DNA of 57,201 nucleotides, taken from assembly GCA_021730935.1 (NCBI GenBank), contig JAKFYJ010000012.1:1-57201 (forward strand), in the 5' to 3' direction. Both the position numbers and the translations under genes were made by a program. The DNA comes from Elusimicrobiota bacterium (lineage in GTDB: Bacteria; Elusimicrobiota; Elusimicrobia; 2-02-FULL-39-32). Shown here piece after piece: positions 24,736 through 32,500 of the stretch (positions within the stretch are counted from its first letter, which is position 1; the number at the start of each line of letters is the position of its first letter). A model generated the notes under the pieces. It worked only from the letters and a program-made list of their open reading frames with translations. It was not told the DNA's origin and made no database searches.

Positions 24736-25778
24736 TGAGAGAAATAAAATATAACCAGGCGATCTCTGAAGCGCATGTCCAGTCGCTCAAAGCGGATCCT
24801 TCCGTTTTTCTGATGGGCGTGGGCATCGCGGATCCCACGGGACTTTTCGGGACCACGCTTGAAGCCTCAAAACTTTTCGGATATAACCGCGTGTTTGACA
24901 CGCCCATGTCGGAGAACACGCTCACGGGCGTCGGCGTGGGTGCCGCCATGTGCGGCATGCGTCCGGTCCTCATCCACGCGCGCAACGATTTCTTGCTCCT
25001 CACCATGGACCAGATCGTGAACCACGCCGCCAAGTGGAGCTATATGTGCGGGGGAAAACTCAAGGTTCCCTTTTTGATCCGCGCCATCATCGGCCGCGGC
25101 TGGGGCCAGGCGGGACAACATTCCCAAAGTTTACAATCTCTTTTCGCTCACATCCCGGGCCTTCAGGTCATCATGCCCGTCACGCCTTATGACGCCAAGG
25201 GCCTCATCCTGCAGTCGATGAAGTCGGACCACACCACGGTCTGCATCGAGCACCGCTGGCTCTATGAAAAAACCGGCCCTGTCCCCGAAGAACCTTATAC
25301 CATTCCCTTCGGCAAAGGCCGCATGGTGAAAGAGGGAACCGATGTGACGATCGTTGCATTTTCGCATATGGTCCTGGAAGCCATGACCGCGCTGGAAGAG
25401 CTTTCCAAGGAAGGCATCAGCGCCGAGCTGATTGATCCCCGGAGCCTCCGCCCTCTGGACGAAGACATGATTTTGTCCTCGGTCAAGAAAACCGGCCGCC
25501 TCGTCGTCGTGGACACCGCCTGGAAAACCTGCGGCATGACCGCCGAGATCGCCGCGCTTGCGGCTGAAAAAGGGTTCAAATATCTGAAGGAACCCGTGAT
25601 CCGCCTGGGTCTGGCCGATGTTCCCACGCCCTGCAGTTCCGTGCTTGAATCGATTTATTATCCGTCCCCCAAAGACATCGCCGGCGCCGCCCGCAGTCTC
25701 GTGAAAGGTTCCGGCGCATTCCAGTCCGCTTCCGATTCCGCCAAGCCCCGAGAGAAAGAGTTTACGGGACCGTTTTAA
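24735..25778 (+). CDS. TPP-dependent dehydrogenase E1 component, beta subunit
   Basis: This 347-aa partner of the preceding gene has the pyrimidine-binding domain of E1 beta proteins (ISEAHVQSLK, then RVFDTPMSENTLTGVGVGAA with the conserved Glu). It also has the transketolase C-terminal domain (ELIDPRSLRPLDEDMI, VVVDTAWKTCGMTAEI). It overlaps the alpha gene by one base. The downstream GT2 begins 4 nt after its stop, so the enzyme is part of the glycan transcription unit. That supports a biosynthetic rather than central-metabolic role. Confidence 0.88.
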   Translation: MREIKYNQAISEAHVQSLKADPSVFLMGVGIADPTGLFGTTLEASKLFGYNRVFDTPMSENTLTGVGVGAAMCGMRPVLIHARNDFLLLTMDQIVNHAAKWSYMCGGKLKVPFLIRAIIGRGWGQAGQHSQSLQSLFAHIPGLQVIMPVTPYDAKGLILQSMKSDHTTVCIEHRWLYEKTGPVPEEPYTIPFGKGRMVKEGTDVTIVAFSHMVLEAMTALEELSKEGISAELIDPRSLRPLDEDMILSSVKKTGRLVVVDTAWKTCGMTAEIAALAAEKGFKYLKEPVIRLGLADVPTPCSSVLESIYYPSPKDIAGAARSLVKGSGAFQSASDSAKPREKEFTGPF

Positions 25779-25781
25779 CCC

Positions 25782-26486
25782 TTGTCCTCAATCTCCGTTG
25801 TTGTCCCTGCTTATAACGAAGCCGGAAACCTTCCCGGAACGATCAAAGACATCGTTCCCCTCCTCGAAAAACATTTCTCCGATTATGAGGTTCTGGTTTT
25901 TAATGACTGTTCCACCGACGAGACCGGAAAGCTCGCCGATGAGGCCGCGCGCAAAAACCCCAAAATCAAAGTCATCCACAACGCCAGGAACATGGGGCTC
26001 GGATACAACTATAAGACCGGCGTGAAAATGGCTTCGAAGGATTATGTCATCATGGTCCCCGGCGACAACGAGATCACGGGGGAGTCTTATGAAGGCATGT
26101 TCGAAGCTCTCAAGGCCGGAAAAGACATTGTGATCCCTTACACGGCCAACATGGAGATCCGCCCTTGGGTCCGCCAGGTGATCTCGAAAACTTACACCGG
26201 GCTCATGAACACGCTGTTCGGCCTGCGCGTTAAATATTTCAACGGCACCGTGATCCACAAGAGGGAAATTATCCAGTCCGTTGCCATCGAGACCGACGGT
26301 TTTGCTTATCAGGCCGAGGCCCTCATCAAACTCATTCGGAACGGCCGAAACTATATCGAAGTCCCGATGTTTCTGAACGAGCGGGCATATGGAGAATCCA
26401 AAGCTCTGGGGCCCCGCAACATCTATCGCGTCACAAAAACCATCCTTCAGATGTGGGTCAAGACCATCCTCCTCGGAAAAACTTGA
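25782..26486 (+). CDS. GT2 glycosyltransferase (dolichol-phosphate mannose synthase-like)
   Basis: This 234-aa GT-A fold enzyme carries SVVVPAYNEAGNLPGTI, then VFNDCSTDETGK and the metal-site region VPGDNEITGES. It is similar in length to the GT2 at 7350 and to polyprenyl-phosphate sugar synthases. It has no clear C-terminal membrane helices, though VRQVISKTYTGLMNTLFGL is amphipathic. The start is TTG at 25782, 4 nt after the E1 beta stop, and no ATG is available in the N-terminal strand. The promoter of the next gene overlaps its last codons. Confidence 0.82.
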   Translation: MSSISVVVPAYNEAGNLPGTIKDIVPLLEKHFSDYEVLVFNDCSTDETGKLADEAARKNPKIKVIHNARNMGLGYNYKTGVKMASKDYVIMVPGDNEITGESYEGMFEALKAGKDIVIPYTANMEIRPWVRQVISKTYTGLMNTLFGLRVKYFNGTVIHKREIIQSVAIETDGFAYQAEALIKLIRNGRNYIEVPMFLNERAYGESKALGPRNIYRVTKTILQMWVKTILLGKT

Positions 26487-26511
26487 CAGTCCCGGCAGGG
26501 CTTGATACCAT
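26483..26511 (+). promoter_or_regulatory. sigma70-type promoter, near-leaderless
   Basis: A perfect -35 TTGACA (26483-26488), 17-nt spacer and -10 TACCAT (26506-26511) lie only 7 nt before the ATG at 26519. Transcription would begin about at the A of the ATG. The -35 box includes the stop codon of the upstream GT2. Confidence 0.7.
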
Positions 26512-26518
26512 AGCATAG

Positions 26519-28171
26519 ATGCTCCTCTCCGCTGACGGCAAATCGCACAGATCCCTAAGAATTCATTTCATTGAGATGATCGTGGAGTTCATCGATCCCA
26601 TGCAGATCGAGCTCCTCTCCGCTCTCGCGCGCGAACGCTGCGGCGCCTCCACCTTTTTCTCCGTTGAAGACGAGCACGATCTTGCCGCCGACATCCGCCG
26701 CATCAAGCCCCACATCGTGGCTCTTTCAGCCAAGACCGGCGGATACACCACCACTTTGAGATATGCCCGCCTGGCCAAACGGATTGACCCCAGCATCATC
26801 ACCGTGATCGGCGGCCCCCACATCACCTTTGACCAAAGCCTGATTGAATATGACGATGTGGATGTGGTGATCGCAGGCGAAGCCGACGACGCGTGGGTGG
26901 ACCTCCTCAACAATCTTTCAGCGGGCCGGAGCATTGACGACATCAAGAACGTTTTCACCAAGAGCAACTGGCACAGCCGCTGGAAAAATGTGACGGCGGT
27001 CGAGCGTTATCAGCACCTCTCCAACCGCCTCGAAGACCTCGACAAACTTCCGTTCCTGGACCGTGAAATTGTTTATACCCGCGTCCCGCACCTGGCCAAA
27101 TTTCCCATGCGCTCCTATATGTCTTCGCGCGGATGCCCTTATCAGTGCACCTATTGTTTCGAACCCAAATATAACCAGACTTATCGAGGGAAGGGACATC
27201 CTTATCAGCGTTATAGCCCCGAACGCGTCGTGGAAGAGCTCAAATACATGACAGAGCGTTATCCCACGCAGTTCATCAAATTTTACGACGACATTTTTTG
27301 GATCCGCAAAAACCTCGCCGAAGAGCCCTGGCTCGAACAGTTCGCGAAACTATACGAAAAAGAAATCAAACTCCCTTTCTTTATTTTGACCCGATGCAAC
27401 ATCCTCACCGAAGACCACATGAAGCTCCTGAAACCCGCGGGCCTGCACTCCATGACCATGTCCATCGAAGCCGGCAACGATTATGTGAGAAACGAAGTCA
27501 TCAAGCGCCACATGTCCCGCGAAGACATCCTGCGCGCCTTCGACCTGTGCTATAAATACGACGTCAAAACTTTCGCCAACACGATTTTGGCCATCCCCGT
27601 TCAGCCGAACGTCCTCAAAGAGATGGGGAAAACCAACACGGACCTCGACGTGGAATCTCTGGACATCAATGTGAAAGCCCGCGTCACTTTCGGCGAGTTC
27701 ACCATCATCCATCCTTATGCCGGGTGCGAGTTCAGCGAATATGTCGAGAAGAACGGCTGGTTCTCCCAGAAAGAAGATTTCAAGAAACTCCACCATTCTT
27801 ATCAGAGCTGGAGCCCGCTCAACTGTTTCACCCCCAAGGAAAAAGCCATCCAGGTGAACATCTCCTCGCTCGGCACCGTCTGCCTGGCCATCCCCTGGGC
27901 GCGCAATTTCATCGTCAAATATCTCATTCAAGTGGAATCCCGCTGGATCCAGGAATGGATTTATCACCCTCTTTATTTCATCGCCAAGGGATACCTCATG
28001 ATCTTCAAGATCTATCCCGTGAACATGGGCTTCAAAAATTTCATGACCATGGCGTTCCGCGCCTGGCGCAACGAAATCAAGAAGCGCTCGCCCGGCAAAA
28101 ACCTCTACGACGAGGACATGCCCTCCAAAACCGAAGGCTCAACCTCCGCCAAAGCCGTCGGCGCCTGCTGA
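26519..28171 (+). CDS. B12-binding-domain radical SAM protein
   Basis: This 550-aa enzyme has an N-terminal cobalamin-binding-like domain (about residues 25-135, VIGGPHITFDQ and VIAGEADDAWVDLL). A radical SAM core follows with CPYQCTYC (Cys206, Cys210, Cys213), then IKFYDDIFWI and a long C-terminal region with FTPKEKAIQVNI. It shares its class with the gene at 10468 but is longer and clearly diverged. Methylation or carbon rearrangement of a sugar or lipid is plausible. The substrate is unknown. It has its own promoter immediately upstream. The ATG at 26519 defines a leaderless mRNA. A start at the internal ATG 26576 (MIVEFID) would also keep the domain. Confidence 0.85.
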   Translation: MLLSADGKSHRSLRIHFIEMIVEFIDPMQIELLSALARERCGASTFFSVEDEHDLAADIRRIKPHIVALSAKTGGYTTTLRYARLAKRIDPSIITVIGGPHITFDQSLIEYDDVDVVIAGEADDAWVDLLNNLSAGRSIDDIKNVFTKSNWHSRWKNVTAVERYQHLSNRLEDLDKLPFLDREIVYTRVPHLAKFPMRSYMSSRGCPYQCTYCFEPKYNQTYRGKGHPYQRYSPERVVEELKYMTERYPTQFIKFYDDIFWIRKNLAEEPWLEQFAKLYEKEIKLPFFILTRCNILTEDHMKLLKPAGLHSMTMSIEAGNDYVRNEVIKRHMSREDILRAFDLCYKYDVKTFANTILAIPVQPNVLKEMGKTNTDLDVESLDINVKARVTFGEFTIIHPYAGCEFSEYVEKNGWFSQKEDFKKLHHSYQSWSPLNCFTPKEKAIQVNISSLGTVCLAIPWARNFIVKYLIQVESRWIQEWIYHPLYFIAKGYLMIFKIYPVNMGFKNFMTMAFRAWRNEIKKRSPGKNLYDEDMPSKTEGSTSAKAVGAC

Positions 28172-28175
28172 GCTT

Positions 28176-28721
28176 TTGAGCCCCAAAGAACACGTCGCCT
28201 ACGGAGCCGCCGCTTCCGCCGCCCTTTATCCCTTTTTCAGAGAGAAAACCTTTTTCTTTTTCACCGCTTCCGTCCTGATCGACCTCGATCATTACATCGA
28301 TTATCTTTATTATGCCCGTTTCCGCGATTGGCGGATCAAAAGCATGTTCGCTTTCCACGGAATTCTGGCCAAACAACGCGACAACCCCGACATCTTGGCC
28401 CTTGAGGCCTTCCACACGGCCGAATTCCTCTTCAGCGTGCTTGCCGTCGCGGTGTATTACCGTTCCACCGTTCTTTATCTCACCTTCGCCGGGTTCATCT
28501 TCCACATGGGGCTGGACTTGTTCCGCCTCGCCCAGTGGAAACGCGTCGATATCCGCGCGCTTTCTTTCGTCGAATACGTCATCCGCAAACACCGCATGAT
28601 CCGTTCCGGCCTCCACCCCGAAAAGCCTTTTTTCGATGTTTATGCCCAAATTCCTCCTACGCGTTCGAGAAATGCCGAAAACGCCCTGAAAAATGTTACA
28701 AAAATGTTACAAAAAGTTTAG
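28176..28721 (+). CDS. YdjM-like membrane-bound metal-dependent hydrolase family protein
   Basis: This 181-aa membrane protein has several hydrophobic segments. It carries His/Asp positions typical of the YdjM/DUF457 type: an N-terminal KEHVAYGAAASA, LIDLDHYIDY, then AFHTAEFLFS and FHMGLDLFRLA. These residues could bind a metal next to the membrane. The biological role of the family is not established. The start is TTG at 28176, 4 nt after the radical SAM stop, so it is probably cotranscribed. The C-terminal 20 residues are polar and are encoded by an A-rich stretch with a short tandem repeat (AAAATGTTAC). Confidence 0.65.
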   Translation: MSPKEHVAYGAAASAALYPFFREKTFFFFTASVLIDLDHYIDYLYYARFRDWRIKSMFAFHGILAKQRDNPDILALEAFHTAEFLFSVLAVAVYYRSTVLYLTFAGFIFHMGLDLFRLAQWKRVDIRALSFVEYVIRKHRMIRSGLHPEKPFFDVYAQIPPTRSRNAENALKNVTKMLQKV

Positions 28722-28748
28722 GACAAATTTAGGAATGTCTGTTAAACT
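28720..28748 (+). promoter_or_regulatory. candidate promoter, near-leaderless
   Basis: AGGACA (28720-28725, four of six -35 positions) and TAAACT (28743-28748) are 17 nt apart, and an ATG follows 8 nt later at 28757. The geometry equals that of the other promoters in this window, which supports the otherwise uncertain downstream ORF. Confidence 0.5.
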
Positions 28749-28756
28749 TTGTCTAT

Positions 28757-29515
28757 ATGAAATCCCGGTTCCTGCGTCTCCTGACCCTGGTCAGCTTCTT
28801 TCATTTCATGGGGCTCAACAACGGCTTCACTTTTATGTCCGTTCAACTCCAGCCCTTTCAGCCCGTTTCTTTCGCGCCCGTTTTCCTTAAAACCCTCTGC
28901 GTTTCCGTCAACCCTTTCGCCTGGAAAGCCGCTCTCAACCTCCGTTTTATAAAAAAAGCCGTTTTCAGCTCTTCGCGCGCCTTATCTGTTTCTTCCAGGA
29001 ACGCAATCCACAGATACCATCCTTCAAGTCTTGTTCCGGAACTTCAACTCCGACCTGCAAGACTGAATGAGTTCGTTGGAAACTTATTTTCATTCCAGCG
29101 TTTTGGATGGGTGGCTCATTCGCCAACGGCGAATGAGGGAAACCACGGAGAGGTTTCCTGCAGAGAACTCGATGGAATGAAAATAAGTTTTCAGCGAACT
29201 CTAAACGGGGGGGACATCTTCGTCCAACCGCAGAGGGCCGCGGAGCTGGTTGGAAATGTATTGCGCATTCAATCCCATAGCCACGCAATACTCAAGCGCG
29301 CCGACGAGCGCGATCCGGAAAAGCAAATTGAATTGAACCTCAGAGATTTTGTCCCGGCGATCCTGCCCGGTTCCGGCGATGCCCTGAAAATCCATCAGCT
29401 TTATGAAAAACAGGCGTCCCTGCCCTCTCGGGACCCCAACATGTCCTGGCGCCATGCCCGCGGTCTCGGCGATGACCCGCTCCTCAACCTGAAAGGAGGA
29501 CCTGCTTCAAGGTAA
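28757..29515 (+). CDS. uncharacterised ORF interrupted by repeat copy B
   Basis: This is an open frame of 252 codons with no recognised domain. The N-terminus is hydrophobic and signal-like (RFLRLLTLVSFFHFMGL). Repeat copy B (29069-29201) lies in the middle and is read through. For the ORF being used: a promoter of the local type precedes its ATG, and a hairpin with a T-run follows its stop directly. Against it: the part upstream of the repeat shows no family features, and frame 0 and the minus strand are equally protein-like around the repeat. The last 100 codons have the G/C-rich third positions of real genes here. It may be a chimera made by the insertion. Confidence 0.4.
   Translation: MKSRFLRLLTLVSFFHFMGLNNGFTFMSVQLQPFQPVSFAPVFLKTLCVSVNPFAWKAALNLRFIKKAVFSSSRALSVSSRNAIHRYHPSSLVPELQLRPARLNEFVGNLFSFQRFGWVAHSPTANEGNHGEVSCRELDGMKISFQRTLNGGDIFVQPQRAAELVGNVLRIQSHSHAILKRADERDPEKQIELNLRDFVPAILPGSGDALKIHQLYEKQASLPSRDPNMSWRHARGLGDDPLLNLKGGPASR
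28965..29455 (-). pseudogene. possible minus-strand gene split by repeat copy B
   Basis: On the minus strand a frame runs from ATG 29455 to a TAG at 29201-29203, exactly at the edge of repeat copy B (ending LRLDEDVPPV). A second piece beyond the repeat reads GMKISFQRTHSVLQ and ends WKKQIRRAKS at 28965. If the core plus one arm (29098-29201, 104 nt) is removed in silico, the two join in one frame through a Tyr codon into about 128 codons. The product matches no family I recognise. The plus-strand ORF competes for the same DNA, so this is an inference about the pre-insertion state. Confidence 0.35.
29069..29201 (-). repeat. mirror-arm repeat, copy B
   Basis: The core of 75 nt (29098-29172) lies in inverse orientation relative to copies A and C and is about 91% identical to copy A (68 of 75 positions). 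The arms 29069-29097 and 29173-29201 pair over 29 bp with two G-T wobbles and no other mismatch. Hairpin 2 is perfect here (CTCATTCGCC / GGCGAATGAG). Relative to copy A, one pair in it changed from G-C to T-A on both sides, a compensatory change. Confidence 0.9.
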
Positions 29516-29548
29516 ATCATCCGCTCACGGCGGGTGATTTTTTATTTT
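29515..29548 (+). terminator. intrinsic terminator directly before the giant gene
   Basis: A stem of about 10 bp with one G-T pair (29515-29524 with 29530-29539) has a TCACG loop. It is followed by a T-rich tract, TTTTTT then ATTTT, to 29548. It begins at the stop codon of the upstream ORF and ends at the base before the giant gene's ATG. It could end the upstream transcript or attenuate read-through into the giant gene. Confidence 0.65.
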
Positions 29549-32500
29549 ATGGAATATAAACTGAAAATCTCGACCTGGGACAAAATCAAGAAGACCTTCA
29601 CTTCAGGCCTTCTTTCCGTTTTTTTATTCTCGAGCATCGCCCCGGCCTATGCCCAGGCCAGCGTGTGGGAAGAACGCAGGGCCGCGGTCGCGAAGATGAA
29701 AGAGGCTGAAAAGCCTCTCGCGGAACCCCAGGAAACGCTTCTGGCTCAATTGCCCAGAATTCACCAGACAGCCCTGCCCAATTTCGGCGCCGCGCTCGGA
29801 GAACAGCCTTCCGTCCTGGACAGTCTCCCGACGGCCGCGGTTTCTCATATCCCGATCACGAACCTCAAACTGCCTTTGGCCTATGCCAACCTCAAGAGCG
29901 CCCATTTCCCCGCGGGCTGGAAACCCTCTGACCTCACAGTCCTGAACCTTCAGGATGTCCACATGAACGCCGAAGCCCAGACCAACATATCCAAGTCCCT
30001 GCAGGGCTTGATTGAACAGGGCCAGGTGGACATGGTGGCGTTGGAAGGCGCGTTCAAAGACATCGATGTTTCCGGGTTCCGCTCATTCGAAGATCAAAAA
30101 TCCGTCCGCATGGTCGCGGACTATTTCTTAAAGGAAAACAAGTTGTCAGGCGCCATTCACACCGCGCTCACCAGTCCTCCGCCTCGCCCAAGCGAGGCGA
30201 GATCTCGCCCTGAAGGGGCGGACAAATCTTTTCCTTCATTCGTCGGCGTCGACGACCAAAAACTTCACGCGGAACACATCCAGGCCTATAAAGATTCCGT
30301 GGGGCAAGCCGCGGCGCTCAAAAAAGATCTGGAACAGAAAGAAGCCGAGCTGAACCAGAGGAAGGCCTCTGTCTATAACCCCGCGCTCCTCGCCTTTGAC
30401 CGCAAAGTTTCCGCATATCGGACCGGTTCTTTGCCCCTGGGCGATTATGTGAAAGATCTTTCCGTCGTCCGGGACCCTGAGCCGGTTGTGGGCACCTTCC
30501 TCAAAGCCCTGTCCATGGAAAAGAGCCTGGATTTTGACAAGGTGGAAGCGGAACGGGGGAAAATGGTGCAGGCCCTCGTCGCGGAACTTTCTCAGGCCCA
30601 GCAGACCCAGCTCATGAACATGAGTTTGGCGTTCCGCATGGGCAAAGTCAGCAACGCGGATTTCTATAAATATCTGGACGCCCTCTGCTGGAAAGCCGGG
30701 ATCGCCATCAAAAAATATCCCGCCATGCAGGCCTATGTTGAATATGTCGTCGTCTCAGACAGGATCAACGCCGAAGCGTTCCTCTCGGAACTCAGGTCCA
30801 TGGAATCCAGGATTTATGAGTCCCTCTCCCAGACCAAAGAAGAAAAAGTGATCATCGCCCGTTCCCGCCAGATTTATCTGACAGGCAAACTCCTGGATTT
30901 CTCCCTCACTCCTGAAGAGTGGAATGAATACAAAGATTCCGCCGACGCGAACCCCGCTCTCTCCACATTTAAATCCTTCTTCGAGCACGCCCAGCTCCGC
31001 GACAGCGCTCTCACGGGCAACCTCCTTTCCCAGGCCGCGCTCAAGCACGCCAAGCTCGCCGTCCTGGTCACCGGCGGCTATCATTCCGAAGGCGTCACCA
31101 AAATTCTCCACGACAAAGGCATCGCCACCATCACGATGGCCCCCAAAATCACCAAGATCGAAGGCGCGAAAGGCACGGAATATCTGAGCGTCTTCACTCA
31201 GGAGAAAACGCCCCTCGAGAAGCTGTTTGACGGAGACAGGCTGTTTGTGGTTCAAACTCCCTTGACAGCTTCCATTGCAGGGCAAATCGCCTCAATCGTG
31301 GAGGTCTTCAGCAAAGTCACGCACGGAATCAGCCAAGGAACATCCTCTCTCGCATCTTTGATGGTGGGATATGGCAATGAGTTTGCGGTCCATTGGAAAA
31401 TCGCCAAAGGCGGGAACACCGCGATTGAAACCTCCGGCCCTCAAGGGATTGTTGAATCAACTTTGTCTCTCACTGAAGACGGTTCGGGCATCGCGAATGT
31501 CACCTTCGGGCAAGCCATCGGCGCCGCCGTTTTCCTTGGCGCAATCTCAGGTCTCTCCGCCGCTTTTGGTCCCCAAATTCTGAGAGCCGCCGCCCAGCAC
31601 TGGACGGCGGTTCAAATTGCCCCTGTCCTTGCCGCCATGCTCACAGGATTGCTGGTGTTTTATCCCGCTCTCGCCAAATATCGCCCGGTTGTCGTCTTAA
31701 TGTCCGGAATCCAAAGAATCCACGGAACAAACCCTTCAAATCAAACTCATGCGGGTTCAGATCAGGATTTTCAAGGAAATCAACGCAATAGAAATCCGGT
31801 TCCCGAACCCGCTCGCGATGTTGCTCAAATTTCTCGTGGTGCGCTTGAAGCCCAACTTGCCTATATTAATCAACAGATCGTTATTGCACAAGCATCTTTG
31901 ATTCATCTGGAGGGGGATGAGCTCTCAAAAAAGCAAGCAGAAATCTCACGCTTAACTGCTCAAGCACGAATTATTGAAATCCAATTGGAATCTGCTCCCC
32001 GCAATGGCGCCCCCGCCGCCGCGCCACAAAAAACCTCCCTCACCTCTCTAGCAACAACAATAATCACAAAATGGGTGATTTTACCGGCATTTGCGCTGGC
32101 GACGGTGGCGGCGGTTATATCTGGCTATCTGGGCGTTCCTGTCATGAATTATCTCACGGCTATGCCCGTATTATTCCAAGTTCCTTTGATACTCTTCTCC
32201 GGAGTCAGCTTGTATTGGGGAATTTTGGCGCTTGCGGGGTTGGCAGGCAGCGGCATGAGCAGGGCGAACAGGTTTAGCGATGACTACGTTTCCGTGTATG
32301 GCGTGTCCTGGTGGCTGGAAACGTTTGTGACCATGGCGATTCATATGGCCTACTATTTTAATGAAAGGCTTGCAGATGAGTGGACGTATAAGTTTCTTAT
32401 GTCCCATTACACAAATGAAGAACTTAAAAATGAACCTAACAATCTTCCAAACCTAATCAAAAAGTATGGACTTCGCTCTTATACTGGTTATCGTGGCCAA

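Noticed and set aside
23734-25778. E1 alpha/beta as a standard pyruvate dehydrogenase operon.
   Set aside because: No E2, E3 or lipoyl genes adjoin. The genes lie inside a glycan locus and run into a glycosyltransferase after 4 nt.
28684-28716. Short tandem AAAATGTTAC units near the end of the YdjM-like gene as a CRISPR or origin iteron.
   Set aside because: Only about two short A-rich units, without spacers or neighbouring cas or replication genes.
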